Translations under genes and position numbers: made by a program | Shown: positions 45,808-55,116 of the stretch, piece after piece | Layout of the letters: the number at the start of each line of letters is the position of its first letter | How positions within the stretch are numbered: the stretch's first letter is position 1 | The notes under the pieces: model-generated | What the model was told of the DNA's origin: nothing | The model's input: the letters and a program-made list of their open reading frames with translations, nothing else | The model's database searches: none | Assembly: GCF_001641335.1 (NCBI RefSeq) | Contig: NZ_LVEM01000002.1 | Location: 425,755-489,754, forward strand | Length of the DNA: 64,000 nt | Reading direction: 5' to 3' | From: Bradyrhizobium stylosanthis | Lineage (GTDB): Bacteria; Pseudomonadota; Alphaproteobacteria; Rhizobiales; Xanthobacteraceae

Positions 45808-48800
45808 TCCTCGATCCCCAGTCCGCCGGCCGCGGACCATTCCTTGATCCGGGCGAGGTCGTCATAGGTGCCGTAGCGGTTCGCCCACATCGGCAGGTTC
45901 AACGAGGTGTAGGGCTGGTTCTCGTCCTCGAAGGCGCGGATCAGCGCCTCGAGTTTTGCGCGCGCTTCGGCGGCCGCGGTGTCCGGCGGCTGCGGCTCGT
46001 CGCCCTGCTTGTATTTCAGCTCGAGGATGCGTTCCTCGCCGGGCGGGTTGTTGCCGCTGAGACGGACATAGACGAGCTGGCTAACGGAGGCGCCGGCGTC
46101 GATATCGGGGAAGCCTCCCTCGCGCAGGATCGCCGCTTCCAGCGTGAGCTGCGGCGACAGGCCCATGCGGACCTGCTTGCCGGTCGGCGGCTGGCCGGTC
46201 TTGTAGTCGAGAATGGCATAGCTGCCGCCCTGGCGTCGCTCGATGCGGTCGGCACGCGCGGAGAGGCGGAAACTGCGCGCGGGATCGAGCTGGATCGAAA
46301 TCTCGCCGCGCGTCTCCGCATTGATCGTCCCGATCGCTTCGCGCCGCGCCGTCTCCCATTCGCCGAACCAGCGCGCGATGCGCTGGAAGCGCGGCCACCA
46401 CAGCGCGCGCGCTTCGGGGCGTTCCATTAGCGGCGCAAAATGCTTCTCGCCGATCGCGCGCAGCACGCGGGCGGGATCGGCGGGCAGGCGCGTCGCATAG
46501 GTTTCCGTGAATTCGCCGATCGCTTCGTGAATCGCAGAGCCGCGGTCGGCGGCCGACAGCGGCATGTCGACGGGATCGAGCGCATCGAGCCGCAGGATGT
46601 ACCTGGCGTAGATCGTGTAGGGATCGCGCAGCCAGTCCTCGATCGCGGTCACCGACATGTTCAGCGGCCGCGTCGCGCGCGGCGGCCGCGGTTCCGGCTG
46701 CTTGATCGGCGTGACCTCGGCGGGCTGGTCGAGCGCGCCCGCGAACTGCACGTATTTCTCGCCCGCGCGCACGGCCGCCTTCCAGAGCTCGTCGCCCGCC
46801 ACCGCCTCCAGTCGGTGCAGGAAGCGCGAGGCGACCGCCGGCGCGCCGCCGGCCTTGGCGGAATGGGTGAGGATCACCTCGTCGCCGCCGAGCAACTGCG
46901 CGAAGTCATGCGCGGAGAGGCCGATACGACGCTCCGGCAGGTCGAGTCCCAGCTCGTGACGCATCGGTCGGCTGAGCCAGGGATCGATGCGCGGCGCTGG
47001 CGGCCACACGCCTTCGATCAGGCCGCCGATGATGACGCGGTCGGTCTGCATCAGGCGCGATTCCAGCGGGCCGTAGATCTGCAGGCGCGCGCCCGGCCTG
47101 TCGCGTCGCCGCACCGCGCGGTCGCCGAAGGCGGTCTGGAACACATCGGAATAGTCCGCTAGCTGCACCATCAAACCGCTGGTCGTGCCGCCGCGCAGGA
47201 GATCGTCGAAGGCGCCGGCCAGCGCAAGGCCTTCGCGCTCCTCGAAGGCGAGCGGGACGCCCTGCTCGTCGCGCGACAGCTCGATCATGATCTCGCGATG
47301 ACGATGCGCGAGCTCGGCGAAGTCGTATGGCTTTGGCGGCGGCAGGCACTCGATCGGCGCCAGTGCCTTCTGCAGGGCATCGATCAGGGTCTGGATGCGA
47401 TCGAGATCCTCGGCCTTCAGACGCGCGCGGGGCTCGGCCCTGTGCAGCGCGGAGACCTCGCTGCGCCACAGCTTTGCGAGCTCGTCGCGAAAACGGTTGA
47501 ATTCGCGCAACAGGCCGGCGGTGCCCGCAGGCGGGCGTGTGCCGCGCAGGACCGCGAGCTCGAGGCCTTCGATCGCCGCCTTCCACGCGCCGGGCGCGCG
47601 GCCGAGCCGGCACAGCGGATGCTTCAGCATCGCCAGCAATGTCGGCGGCTCCAGGCCCTTGGTCGCAGCTTCCGCCACAAGACGCGCAAAGACACCGGCG
47701 GAGGTCTCCATCAGCACGTCACCGCCGGAATCGTCGAAGTCGAGATCCCATCGCGTCAGCGCCGCCATCACTCGCCGCGCCAGCGCGCGATCCGGCGTCA
47801 CCAGCGCCGCCGATTTGTCGAGATGCCGCGCCTCTCGCATCGCGATGGCGATGGCGAGCGCCTCCATTTCGGGATTGGGGGCTTCGACGACGGCGAGGTT
47901 CCTCATGCCGCCGGCGAGCTTCGCGGCGACATCAGGCTGTTTCAGCCGGTCGTGCCAGACTTCCGTCTTCGCCGATGGCCGCATCGATTCGGATGCGAGG
48001 ATGTCGCGGCCGCCTGCGGCCGGCGGCTGCAGAATCTCGACGTCGCTGCGCTTGATGCCGAAGCGTTGCAGCAGCGCATGCATGGCATATTGCGGATGGT
48101 TCGAGGCCGGATGCTCGGCGAACTTGCCGAGCGAGTCGCGCACGCCGCCGATGGTCCGCCAGGCGTCGTCGTCGAGATCGGTGTCGAGCCCCGGCAGCAC
48201 CACCGCGCCGTGCGGCAGCGCGGCGACCGCGTGCAGGAATTTGGCGGTGGCGGGCATCGAGCCGGTCGAGCCCGCTGCGATCACGGGGCCACGGGGATGC
48301 GCGGTCAGCCGTTTTGCTTCGGCAGCGATCAACATATCGCGCCGTGCCGCGGGCTCGATGCGGTTGATCTCGGCGAGATGATGGGGCCAGGCGATGCGCG
48401 CGATGCGCAAAAATTCGAGCGAGTGCTGCCAGTAACGATCGAGGTTGTCCGGCACGAGGCCGTCGAGCGCGCTCCAGTCGACGCCGCGCGTCACCATGTC
48501 GTCGATCAGCCGCGCGAGGTCGCCGGCGAGTGCGAGCGTCGAAGCCGGACCGCCGACCACCAGCGGCGCCAGCACCGGGCCCTTGGCCCAGGCCGCGACG
48601 AGTTGCGCCAGCGTCAGGCGCCGCTCCAGCTCGTCAAGCCGGGGCGGAATGTCGAGCGGGGCGTTGGTCGAGAACTGTTCGCCTTCGTCGGCGAAGGCGA
48701 GCTCGTCCTCGTCGATGTCGCCGAGCGCGACGATGCGCGGCAGCACCACCGCATCCGCCTGCATCTCGTCGAGGAATATCTCGCGGACGACGCGCATCGC

Positions 48801-48947
48801 GCGCCGCGTCGGCAGGTACAGCGTCGCGTCGGCCAGCCGCGCTGGTTCCTTGCGCGCCTCGAATCCCTCGACGAGCCGGCCGTCGAGCAGGGCGGTGACG
48901 ACCGTGCGCAGGAACGGAACTGAGATGGGAACGCTGAAGACGCGCAT
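45801..48947 (-). CDS. addB: Double-strand break repair protein AddB
   Basis: 1048 residues, alphaproteobacterial AddB type. N-terminal inactive helicase-like part (FSVPISVPFLRTVVTALLDG ... LYLPTRRAMRVVREIF). The C-terminal PD-(D/E)XK nuclease domain begins MSVTAIEDWLRDPYTIYARY and carries the catalytic YAILDYKTGQPP. The cysteines of the iron-sulfur cluster found in Firmicutes AddB are not evident. Forms the AddAB complex with the overlapping addA. Confidence 0.94.
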   Translation of the reverse strand: MRVFSVPISVPFLRTVVTALLDGRLVEGFEARKEPARLADATLYLPTRRAMRVVREIFLDEMQADAVVLPRIVALGDIDEDELAFADEGEQFSTNAPLDIPPRLDELERRLTLAQLVAAWAKGPVLAPLVVGGPASTLALAGDLARLIDDMVTRGVDWSALDGLVPDNLDRYWQHSLEFLRIARIAWPHHLAEINRIEPAARRDMLIAAEAKRLTAHPRGPVIAAGSTGSMPATAKFLHAVAALPHGAVVLPGLDTDLDDDAWRTIGGVRDSLGKFAEHPASNHPQYAMHALLQRFGIKRSDVEILQPPAAGGRDILASESMRPSAKTEVWHDRLKQPDVAAKLAGGMRNLAVVEAPNPEMEALAIAIAMREARHLDKSAALVTPDRALARRVMAALTRWDLDFDDSGGDVLMETSAGVFARLVAEAATKGLEPPTLLAMLKHPLCRLGRAPGAWKAAIEGLELAVLRGTRPPAGTAGLLREFNRFRDELAKLWRSEVSALHRAEPRARLKAEDLDRIQTLIDALQKALAPIECLPPPKPYDFAELAHRHREIMIELSRDEQGVPLAFEEREGLALAGAFDDLLRGGTTSGLMVQLADYSDVFQTAFGDRAVRRRDRPGARLQIYGPLESRLMQTDRVIIGGLIEGVWPPAPRIDPWLSRPMRHELGLDLPERRIGLSAHDFAQLLGGDEVILTHSAKAGGAPAVASRFLHRLEAVAGDELWKAAVRAGEKYVQFAGALDQPAEVTPIKQPEPRPPRATRPLNMSVTAIEDWLRDPYTIYARYILRLDALDPVDMPLSAADRGSAIHEAIGEFTETYATRLPADPARVLRAIGEKHFAPLMERPEARALWWPRFQRIARWFGEWETARREAIGTINAETRGEISIQLDPARSFRLSARADRIERRQGGSYAILDYKTGQPPTGKQVRMGLSPQLTLEAAILREGGFPDIDAGASVSQLVYVRLSGNNPPGEERILELKYKQGDEPQPPDTAAAEARAKLEALIRAFEDENQPYTSLNLPMWANRYGTYDDLARIKEWSAAGGLGIEEW

Positions 48948-49052
48948 GGACTGCCTGATTCGGGAATCAGGGCAATATAGGGAGCCGCGCGCGAATGGTC
49001 ATGGGGCGGGAGGGAGTCGTCCCCGTTGTTCGACGGGGCTGGCACAGGAGCC

Positions 49053-49142
49053 GTAGGGTGGGCAAAGGCGCGACAGCGCCGTGCCCACGTTCTCTCTCGA
49101 TCATAAAAAATGCGTGGGCACGCTTCGCTTTGCCCACCCTGC
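49053..49142. repeat. REP-like inverted repeat (family C) between addB and murU
   Basis: Left arm from GTAGGGTGGGCAAAGGCGC (49053) to GTGCCCACG (49089) and right arm CGTGGGCACGCTTCG ... TGCCCACCCTGC (49113-49142), near-complementary with a loop of 23 bp. Typical dispersed palindrome of Bradyrhizobium-like genomes. Confidence 0.65.
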
Positions 49143-49164
49143 GGCACCGTCTTCGGGGCTGGCT

Positions 49165-49887
49165 CTACGCCACGCTCTCCAGAAACGCCTCTTCGGCGGC
49201 GTGCACCGCATCGGGCGTGCCGACATGCATCCAGACACCGTCGAGGCGGAGGCCGAACAGCCGCTCCTGCTCATTGGCGCGGTCGAACATCTTGGTCAGC
49301 GAGAACTCGCCCTGCGGCGCATCCTTGAAGATCGACGGCGACAGGATCGCCGCGCCCGCATAGACGAACGGGACGACTTCCTTCTCCTTGCGCTTGCGCA
49401 GGGCGCCGTCGGGCAGCATGCCGTAATCGCCGCGGCCGCTGTAGCCGATGCTGGTCGCGGTCGGCGCCATCAGCAGCAGGATGTCCATGCGCTCGGGGTC
49501 GAAGTTCTCGGCAAGGCGCGTCAGGTTGGAGCGCACGCCGTCGATCCACAGCGTGTCGGAATTGACGTGGAAGAACGGCGCGTCGCCGAGCAGCGGCAGC
49601 GCCTTGACCACGCCGCCGCCGGTGCCGAGCACCTGGTCGCGCTCGTCCGAGATGGTCACGTGCGGAAGCTGGCGCGATGCGGTGTGGTTGATGATCTGGT
49701 CCGGCAGGTAATGCACATTGACCACGGCCTCGGTGACGCCGGCCTGGCCGAGCTTGTCGAGCACGTGGTCGAGCAGCGGCTGACCGGCGACCGGCACCAT
49801 CGGCTTCGGCATCTTGTCCGTCAACGGACGCATGCGCAGGCCGAAACCTGCGGCGAGCACCATGGCTTTGGTCGGCTTGACGGACAT
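49165..49887 (-). CDS. murU: MurNAc-1-phosphate uridylyltransferase-like nucleotidyltransferase
   Basis: 240 residues from the ATG at 49887 (SVKPTKAMVLAAGFGLRMRP). The sugar-nucleotidyltransferase signature AAGFGLRMRPLTDKMPKPMVPVAG is followed by ERDQVLGTGGGVVKALPLLG and HVNSDTLWIDG (metal-binding Asp). Length and motifs match MurU of the anomeric MurNAc recycling route. The neighbouring AmgK-like kinase domain, which makes sugar-1-phosphates, supports this; a mannose-1-phosphate guanylyltransferase is the main alternative. The pathway would return cell-wall MurNAc to UDP-MurNAc without going through de novo MurA. Confidence 0.8.
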   Translation of the reverse strand: MSVKPTKAMVLAAGFGLRMRPLTDKMPKPMVPVAGQPLLDHVLDKLGQAGVTEAVVNVHYLPDQIINHTASRQLPHVTISDERDQVLGTGGGVVKALPLLGDAPFFHVNSDTLWIDGVRSNLTRLAENFDPERMDILLLMAPTATSIGYSGRGDYGMLPDGALRKRKEKEVVPFVYAGAAILSPSIFKDAPQGEFSLTKMFDRANEQERLFGLRLDGVWMHVGTPDAVHAAEEAFLESVA

Positions 49888-50028
49888 CCTTTGCCTTCTC
49901 AGAACTCTTCTCTCTTGAACCCGCTGGTTTCGCGTTTGCAGCAAATCCTAGCACGGGACTGCACCAGCCGCACCGCGTCTCAACCGCCTTAGCCACCCGC
50001 CGTGACGGTTGTGCGACGGGTGTTGCCG

Positions 50029-50346
50029 TTACGCCCCAACGGCGGTGGAACGCGCCTTTTTCTTCCTGTCGCCAATCTTCAGGAAGTTGACGCCGATCTG
50101 GTCGCCATTGACCCAGGCCAGTTCGCAGCGCCGGTAAGCGAGTCCGGTGGAGGACAGCAGGAGAAAGAACTCCTTCAGATGCAGGCCTTCGACCGAACCG
50201 TCGATGGTCAGCTTGGCACCGCTCTCGGAGACGTCCTCCATGGTGCAGTCGCGCCGCCAGGTGCCGTCGATTCCCATCATCTGGGCCGGTATCCCGCGTT
50301 CGAAAACAACCCGGCTGTTGCCGCGCTGGTCCGTCTTTACCGCCAT
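50029..50346 (-). CDS. PilZ-domain protein
   Basis: 105 residues, a single PilZ domain with the c-di-GMP motifs partly kept: basic N-terminus QRGNSRVVFERG (RxxxR-like) and DVSESGAKL (DxSxxG). The C-terminal half follows the PilZ barrel (CELAWVNGDQIGVNFLKI) and ends in a basic tail. It lies between the TsaE-AmgK fusion and murU on the same strand (gaps 86 and 141 bp). Binding of c-di-GMP is plausible but untested. Confidence 0.8.
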   Translation of the reverse strand: MAVKTDQRGNSRVVFERGIPAQMMGIDGTWRRDCTMEDVSESGAKLTIDGSVEGLHLKEFFLLLSSTGLAYRRCELAWVNGDQIGVNFLKIGDRKKKARSTAVGA

Positions 50347-50432
50347 CAGCCCCGCTCCAGCCCGTATTTATCCGGCTGCCTGGCCGCGAGAATAGCGATG
50401 CCTTGGCTAACAGCCGGTAAATCGGGCCCGAA

Positions 50433-51965
50433 TCAGGCTTGTGAAGGGCGTTGGGGCGGCGGCACGTTGGCCAGATACCAGTCGCGCAGATGGCCGAGCG
50501 CGGGATGCGCCAGCGAGCGCTGCAGGTAGGTCCAGATCCGCGGCTGGTGGCGCAGATAGTGCGGCTTGCCGTCGCGGCGGTTGAGCCGGGCAAACGTGCC
50601 GAGCAGGCGCGTGTTACGCTGCGCCGACATGATCGCGTAGAGCTCGGCGAAGCCGGCGGCATCGAAGCCCGCATCGCCTGCGCGCCGCGCCTTGATGTAG
50701 CGCGACAGCAGCGTCAGCTCGACGTTTTCGGGCACATCGATACGTGCGTCCTGCAGCAGCGAGACTACGTCGTAGGAGTGCGGGCCCAGCACCGTGTCCT
50801 GGAAGTCGATCACGCCGACGCGGTCGGTGCCGGAGCGGTCAGCGAGCCAGATCAGATTGGGCGAGTGATAGTCGCGGATGATCCACGTCCGCGGCGCCGC
50901 AAGCGGCTTCTTCAGCAGCTCGCGCCACATCGCGAAGAATTCCGCGCGCTTCTCATCGCTCAATGGCGCGTTGCGATCGGGCAGATACCATTCCGGCATC
51001 AATCCGATTTCGATCAGCATCGCCTCGATGTCGAAGACGGGGATGTCGTAGGTCTGTCCATCCAGCGGCAGCGTCTCCGGCAGCGTCTTGCCGTGAAGCG
51101 CGGCCAGCACGTCGGTCGCAGCTTCGTAGCGCTCGGCAATCGGGCGCGGCGGATCGCCCTCGATCACGCCTTCGCTGCCGAAATCCTCGCTGATCAGGAA
51201 GCCGTGGCCGAGATCGAAATGATGAATCGCAGGCGCCGAAATCCCCAGCGCCCGCAGGCCTTCGTCGATGGCGACGAAGGGCCTGACGTTCTCGGCGAGA
51301 TGCACCGCGGCACTGTAGGACTTGCCGTTGTAGAGCGCGGCGCCGTCGGGGCGCTGCGGCGAGTTCATGAGGATGACGACCTCGTCATCACGCAGCAGCC
51401 GCGCATAGGAGCGTGTCGAGGCATCGCCCGCCATACGCCGGCGCGTTGCATCCATGTAGCCGGACGTATCGAGGAATTCGCGCAACGCCTGCAGCCGCGC
51501 GACAATGGCGGCGGCCTTGCCATGGCCGGTGATATCGGCAGCGCGCGCATTCGAGCCCAGCGCCGGCCGATGCGTCAGGGCGATGTCGATGCGATCCGCG
51601 GGCATCGCCGACGGCGCCCGCTCCGGCCATTCGATCAGCACAAGCGTTGCCTCGGGGAGCGGCGACAGCCCGATCTCCTCGAGCTCGCTCTCGTCCTCGA
51701 CGCGGTAGAGGTCGGCATGCATCACCGGAAACGGCGGCAGCTCATAGCCCTGCACCAGCGTGAAGGTCGGGCTCGGCACTTCCAGCTCGTCGTCGCCGGC
51801 GAGATAGCGGATCAGTGCGCGGGCCGCCGCGGTCTTGCCGGCGCCGAGATCGCCGGTGAGGGTGATGACGTCGCCGGGGCCGACCAGCAAAGCGAGATCG
51901 GCCATCAGTTGCGCGGTGGCCGTCTCGTTGTGAAGCGCGACGGAGAAGGTGGTTGGTTCTGTCAT
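50433..51965 (-). CDS. tsaE: TsaE / aminoglycoside-phosphotransferase-like (AmgK) fusion
   Basis: 510 residues. Residues ~1-155 are TsaE: Walker A LTGDLGAGKTAAARAL, VPSPTFTLVQGYE and MHADLYRVEDESELEEIG, the ATPase needed with TsaB/TsaD for tRNA t6A37. Residues ~170-505 are a kinase of the APH/AmgK type: GDASTRSYARL at the start, catalytic loop IIRDYHSPNLIW and metal motif VIDFQDTVLGP. AmgK phosphorylates MurNAc/GlcNAc at C1, the substrate for MurU nearby. This fusion is a recognised annotation in alphaproteobacteria. The start overlaps the stop of the upstream kinase gene (ATGA). Confidence 0.9.
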   Translation of the reverse strand: MTEPTTFSVALHNETATAQLMADLALLVGPGDVITLTGDLGAGKTAAARALIRYLAGDDELEVPSPTFTLVQGYELPPFPVMHADLYRVEDESELEEIGLSPLPEATLVLIEWPERAPSAMPADRIDIALTHRPALGSNARAADITGHGKAAAIVARLQALREFLDTSGYMDATRRRMAGDASTRSYARLLRDDEVVILMNSPQRPDGAALYNGKSYSAAVHLAENVRPFVAIDEGLRALGISAPAIHHFDLGHGFLISEDFGSEGVIEGDPPRPIAERYEAATDVLAALHGKTLPETLPLDGQTYDIPVFDIEAMLIEIGLMPEWYLPDRNAPLSDEKRAEFFAMWRELLKKPLAAPRTWIIRDYHSPNLIWLADRSGTDRVGVIDFQDTVLGPHSYDVVSLLQDARIDVPENVELTLLSRYIKARRAGDAGFDAAGFAELYAIMSAQRNTRLLGTFARLNRRDGKPHYLRHQPRIWTYLQRSLAHPALGHLRDWYLANVPPPQRPSQA

Positions 51966-54466
51966 TCGGCGGCGTCGCGATGCGCCGCCTGGTCGGTCGG
52001 GAAGTCGCAGATCACCACCGTGCCCCGGCCGACGATCGAATCCACCCGCACCTTGCCGCCATGCAGCTCGACGAAGGAGCGCACCAGCGACAGGCCGAGC
52101 CCGGCGCCGCGGTGACGCGAGCCCTGCGAGCGGCTTTCGAACCAGTTGAACACCTTGTCCTTCATGTCGGCAGGTATTCCAGGCCCGGAATCTGTCACAG
52201 TGAAGACCACGCTGCGTTCGGTGCGGCGCGCGCTGATGCCGACGGTGGAATCCTGTGGAGAAAACCCGACGGCGTTGGCGAGGAGGTTATAGAGCACCTG
52301 CACCACGCGCTTCTCGTCGCCGACGAAGCTGCCGACATCGGGCGCGATCTCGACCTTGAGGCGGATGCGGTCGGTGGCGAGGCGATCCTGGATGCCCTCG
52401 GCGGCCAGCTCGATGGTCTTGCTGACGTCGACCGGCCCGAGTTCCAGCTTCATCGCGCCGGCATCGATGGTGGCGAGATCGAGAATGTTGTTGGTCAGCG
52501 CGAGCAGCGCATTGGTCGATTTGGTGACGTAGTCGAGATATTCTGCCTGCTTCGGCGTCAGCGGCCCGGTCGAGGGGTCGCTGAGGAAATGCGCGAAGCC
52601 GATGATGGTGGTGAGCGGCGAGCGCAGCTCGTAGGAGACGTGGTGGACGAAATCCACCTTCATCTGGTCGGCGGTCTCCAGCGCCTCATTGCGCTCGCGC
52701 AGCGCGCGCTCGACATTCTCGGTGTCGGTGATGTCCTGGAACGTCAGCATGGTGGCGCCGTCGGGCAGCGGCCGGATCATGCCGTCGAGCACGCTGCCGT
52801 CCTTGCGCTCCAGCTTGAGCGGCACGTCGGCGCGGTTCTCGATCGAGGTGATGGCCTCGCGGATCTGGCGCCAGACCACGGGATCGTCGAACAGTTGATG
52901 GCACCAGCCCTCGACGGTCTGGATGTGCGGCTCGTCGCGCATGGCGTCGCTGGAGAGCTTCCACATCCGCACGAAGGCCGGGTTGAAGAGCTGCGCCTTG
53001 CCGTTGCTGCCGAACACGGCGACGCCTTCGGCGAGACTGTCCAGCGTCTCGCGCTGGACCCGGACGATGCCGTCGAAACGGCGGGCCAAGTCGAGGCTCT
53101 CGGTGACGTCGTCGAACAGATAGGTGACGCCGCCTTCCGGGTTCGGCGTGGTGACGACGGAGAGCGCGCGGCCATCGGGCAGGTACCAGGTGTCCTTGGC
53201 CGCCTCGACCGCGCGATAGGCCTCGTGCAGCTTGGCCTTCCAGGCGCGGAAGTCCGGCTGCTCCTGCAGTTTGCGCGCGGCGCGAAGCTGGTCGAGCACG
53301 CTGGAATCGTCGGGGTTGGCGTCGAGGAAGGTACGGTCGAGGTCCCACAGCCGGCGGTAGGAATCGTTGTAGAAGGCGAGCCGGCGCTGGCCGTCGAACA
53401 CGGCGACGCCGGAGGAGAGCTGGTCCAGCGTGCGGCGATGCGCCTCCGCCATCCGCACCAGTGCCGAGCTCAGCGCATCCGCCTCGCTGGCATCGATGGC
53501 GACGCCGACGCTGCCGCTGCCGACATTGACGGCGCGGACGTCGTACATGCGCCGCTCGCCGCCGATCACGATCGGCAGCCGCGAGGTGAAGCTGGCGGCA
53601 TCCTTCAGCCCCCGCTCCAGCGCGGTGCGGTCGGCGCTATCGAGCAGCTCGAGCTTGCGCTCCTGCGCGTCGGTGATGCTGGCCGCCTCGGTGGCGCGGA
53701 CATAGGCCGGATTGGCGTAGGTGAGCGCGCCGTTCTCGCCCTTGGCCCAGATCGGCCACGGCGCGGCGGCGGCGAAGCCGCGCAGCATCTCGGTCTCGTC
53801 CGAGAGCGCCTTGTAGCGCAGATTGGTTTCGGCCAGATCGCGCCGCAGGCCGGAGAGCTCGCGGATCCGGACGATGGCCTGGCCGCCGATGGCGCGGCCG
53901 ATGGCTTCCAGCGTGTGGCCATGCGCGGTGGTCAGCGTCAGCTGGAAGCCGTCGCCGCGGTCACGCAGCGCATCGACGGCATGGTCCATTTGCAACGCGG
54001 GTTCCGGCGGCAGCCAGGTTCCGAACGCCAGCACGCGCTGCGGCGAGGAATCGCGCGGCAGCACCATCGAGATGTCGCCGGAGATCTGCGCGCGATTGTC
54101 GCCGGCCGGCCATGAGATCAGGATCTGCGGCTCGGCGAACAGCAGCGCGCCGAAGCGGTCGGCCTGGAGCTGGAGTTCCCCGATTCGCGCGCGCAGCTGC
54201 GCCTCGTTCTTCGAGGTGCGCACGCGCGTGCGCATCAGCAGGATCGCGGCCACGACCGAGAAGCCGAGCAGGGCCAGCGCGGTGGCGAGCACCGCGAGTT
54301 CCTGCCGGTTGAAGTCCAGCAATGTGGAGAGGGTGTCGATGAGGTCGGCGGCCTCGGCCGGCGCAGCCGGCAGCACCGCCGCAAGAGCGCCTCCGAACAG
54401 GCTGGTGCGCACCAACGATGTGCACGACAGCAGCGTCCGACGCATCGACACGATCACGCCTGACAT
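51962..54466 (-). CDS. divL: DivL-like PAS-domain kinase with tyrosine in the H-box
   Basis: 834 residues from ATG 54466. An N-terminal signal/membrane part (LVRTSLFGGALAAVLPAAPA; second helix LAVLATALALLGFSVVAAIL) is followed by several PAS-like domains (residues ~230-600; e.g. TYANPAYVRATEAAS, RRLAFYNDSYRRLW, AQLFNPAFVRMWKL). The dimerisation motif reads HHVSYELRSPLTTI: Tyr612 takes the place of the phospho-acceptor His of the usual SHELRTPL. The ATPase domain is complete (NLLANAVGFSP, DSGPGIP, GAGLGLSLVRSF). This is the signature of DivL, which in Caulobacter controls CckA rather than acting as a histidine kinase. Overlaps tsaE. Confidence 0.85.
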   Translation of the reverse strand: MSGVIVSMRRTLLSCTSLVRTSLFGGALAAVLPAAPAEAADLIDTLSTLLDFNRQELAVLATALALLGFSVVAAILLMRTRVRTSKNEAQLRARIGELQLQADRFGALLFAEPQILISWPAGDNRAQISGDISMVLPRDSSPQRVLAFGTWLPPEPALQMDHAVDALRDRGDGFQLTLTTAHGHTLEAIGRAIGGQAIVRIRELSGLRRDLAETNLRYKALSDETEMLRGFAAAAPWPIWAKGENGALTYANPAYVRATEAASITDAQERKLELLDSADRTALERGLKDAASFTSRLPIVIGGERRMYDVRAVNVGSGSVGVAIDASEADALSSALVRMAEAHRRTLDQLSSGVAVFDGQRRLAFYNDSYRRLWDLDRTFLDANPDDSSVLDQLRAARKLQEQPDFRAWKAKLHEAYRAVEAAKDTWYLPDGRALSVVTTPNPEGGVTYLFDDVTESLDLARRFDGIVRVQRETLDSLAEGVAVFGSNGKAQLFNPAFVRMWKLSSDAMRDEPHIQTVEGWCHQLFDDPVVWRQIREAITSIENRADVPLKLERKDGSVLDGMIRPLPDGATMLTFQDITDTENVERALRERNEALETADQMKVDFVHHVSYELRSPLTTIIGFAHFLSDPSTGPLTPKQAEYLDYVTKSTNALLALTNNILDLATIDAGAMKLELGPVDVSKTIELAAEGIQDRLATDRIRLKVEIAPDVGSFVGDEKRVVQVLYNLLANAVGFSPQDSTVGISARRTERSVVFTVTDSGPGIPADMKDKVFNWFESRSQGSRHRGAGLGLSLVRSFVELHGGKVRVDSIVGRGTVVICDFPTDQAAHRDAAE

Positions 54467-54657
54467 AGTTGCCCCAAGACCGCACGGATTTACGCGCGGC
54501 GACCCCCGCCGCACGCGAATCAAAAGACAATACCCCCACCGTGACTCCACCGGTAAGAGTCCAGATCGTGAACGCAAACGCGGCCCCAAAAAAATGCCGG
54601 CCGCGCGGTTCCGGACGTACGTAATTCTTCGGGTGATTCGGCTGGGATTGCCGTGCG

Positions 54658-55116
54658 TTAGCGGCCGGTCGAGCCGAAGCCGCCGGCGCCGCGATCGGTG
54701 GCGGACAAGGTCGCCACCGGAACCAGCGCGGCCTGCAGCACGGGGGCGATCACCATCTGCGCGATGCGCTCGCCGCGCTTGATCACGAACGGCGCGCTGC
54801 CGTGATTGATCAGGATCACCTTGATCTCGCCGCGGTAGTCGGCGTCGATGGTTCCCGGCGTGTTGAGCACGGTGACGCCATGCTTGGCGGCCAGCCCCGA
54901 ACGCGGCCGCACCTGCGCCTCGTGCGCGGGCGGCAGTGCAATCGCAAGGCCGGTCGGCACCAGCGCATACTGCCCGGGGGCGAGCGTCATCGGTTCGGCG
55001 TCCGGCACCGCCGCCATCAGGTCGAGGCCGGCGGCGTCCGCCGTCTGATAGGCCGGCAGCGGCAGGCCTTCGGCATGGGCGAGGCGTTGCAGTTCGACGG
55101 TGACCTTCGTGCTCAA
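54658..55116 (-). CDS. dut: dUTP diphosphatase
   Basis: 152 residues. The trimeric dUTPase motifs are readable: [52 protein letters not shown] and the C-terminal [10 protein letters not shown]. It removes dUTP and supplies dUMP. The start overlaps the coaBC stop by four bases, so the two are cotranslated. Confidence 0.96.
   Translation of the reverse strand: MSTKVTVELQRLAHAEGLPLPAYQTADAAGLDLMAAVPDAEPMTLAPGQYALVPTGLAIALPPAHEAQVRPRSGLAAKHGVTVLNTPGTIDADYRGEIKVILINHGSAPFVIKRGERIAQMVIAPVLQAALVPVATLSATDRGAGGFGSTGR

Noticed and set aside
45750..48923. Long plus-strand frames (e.g. 541 residues) opposite addB
   Set aside because: Antisense shadows of addB; no ribosome site and no recognisable domain.
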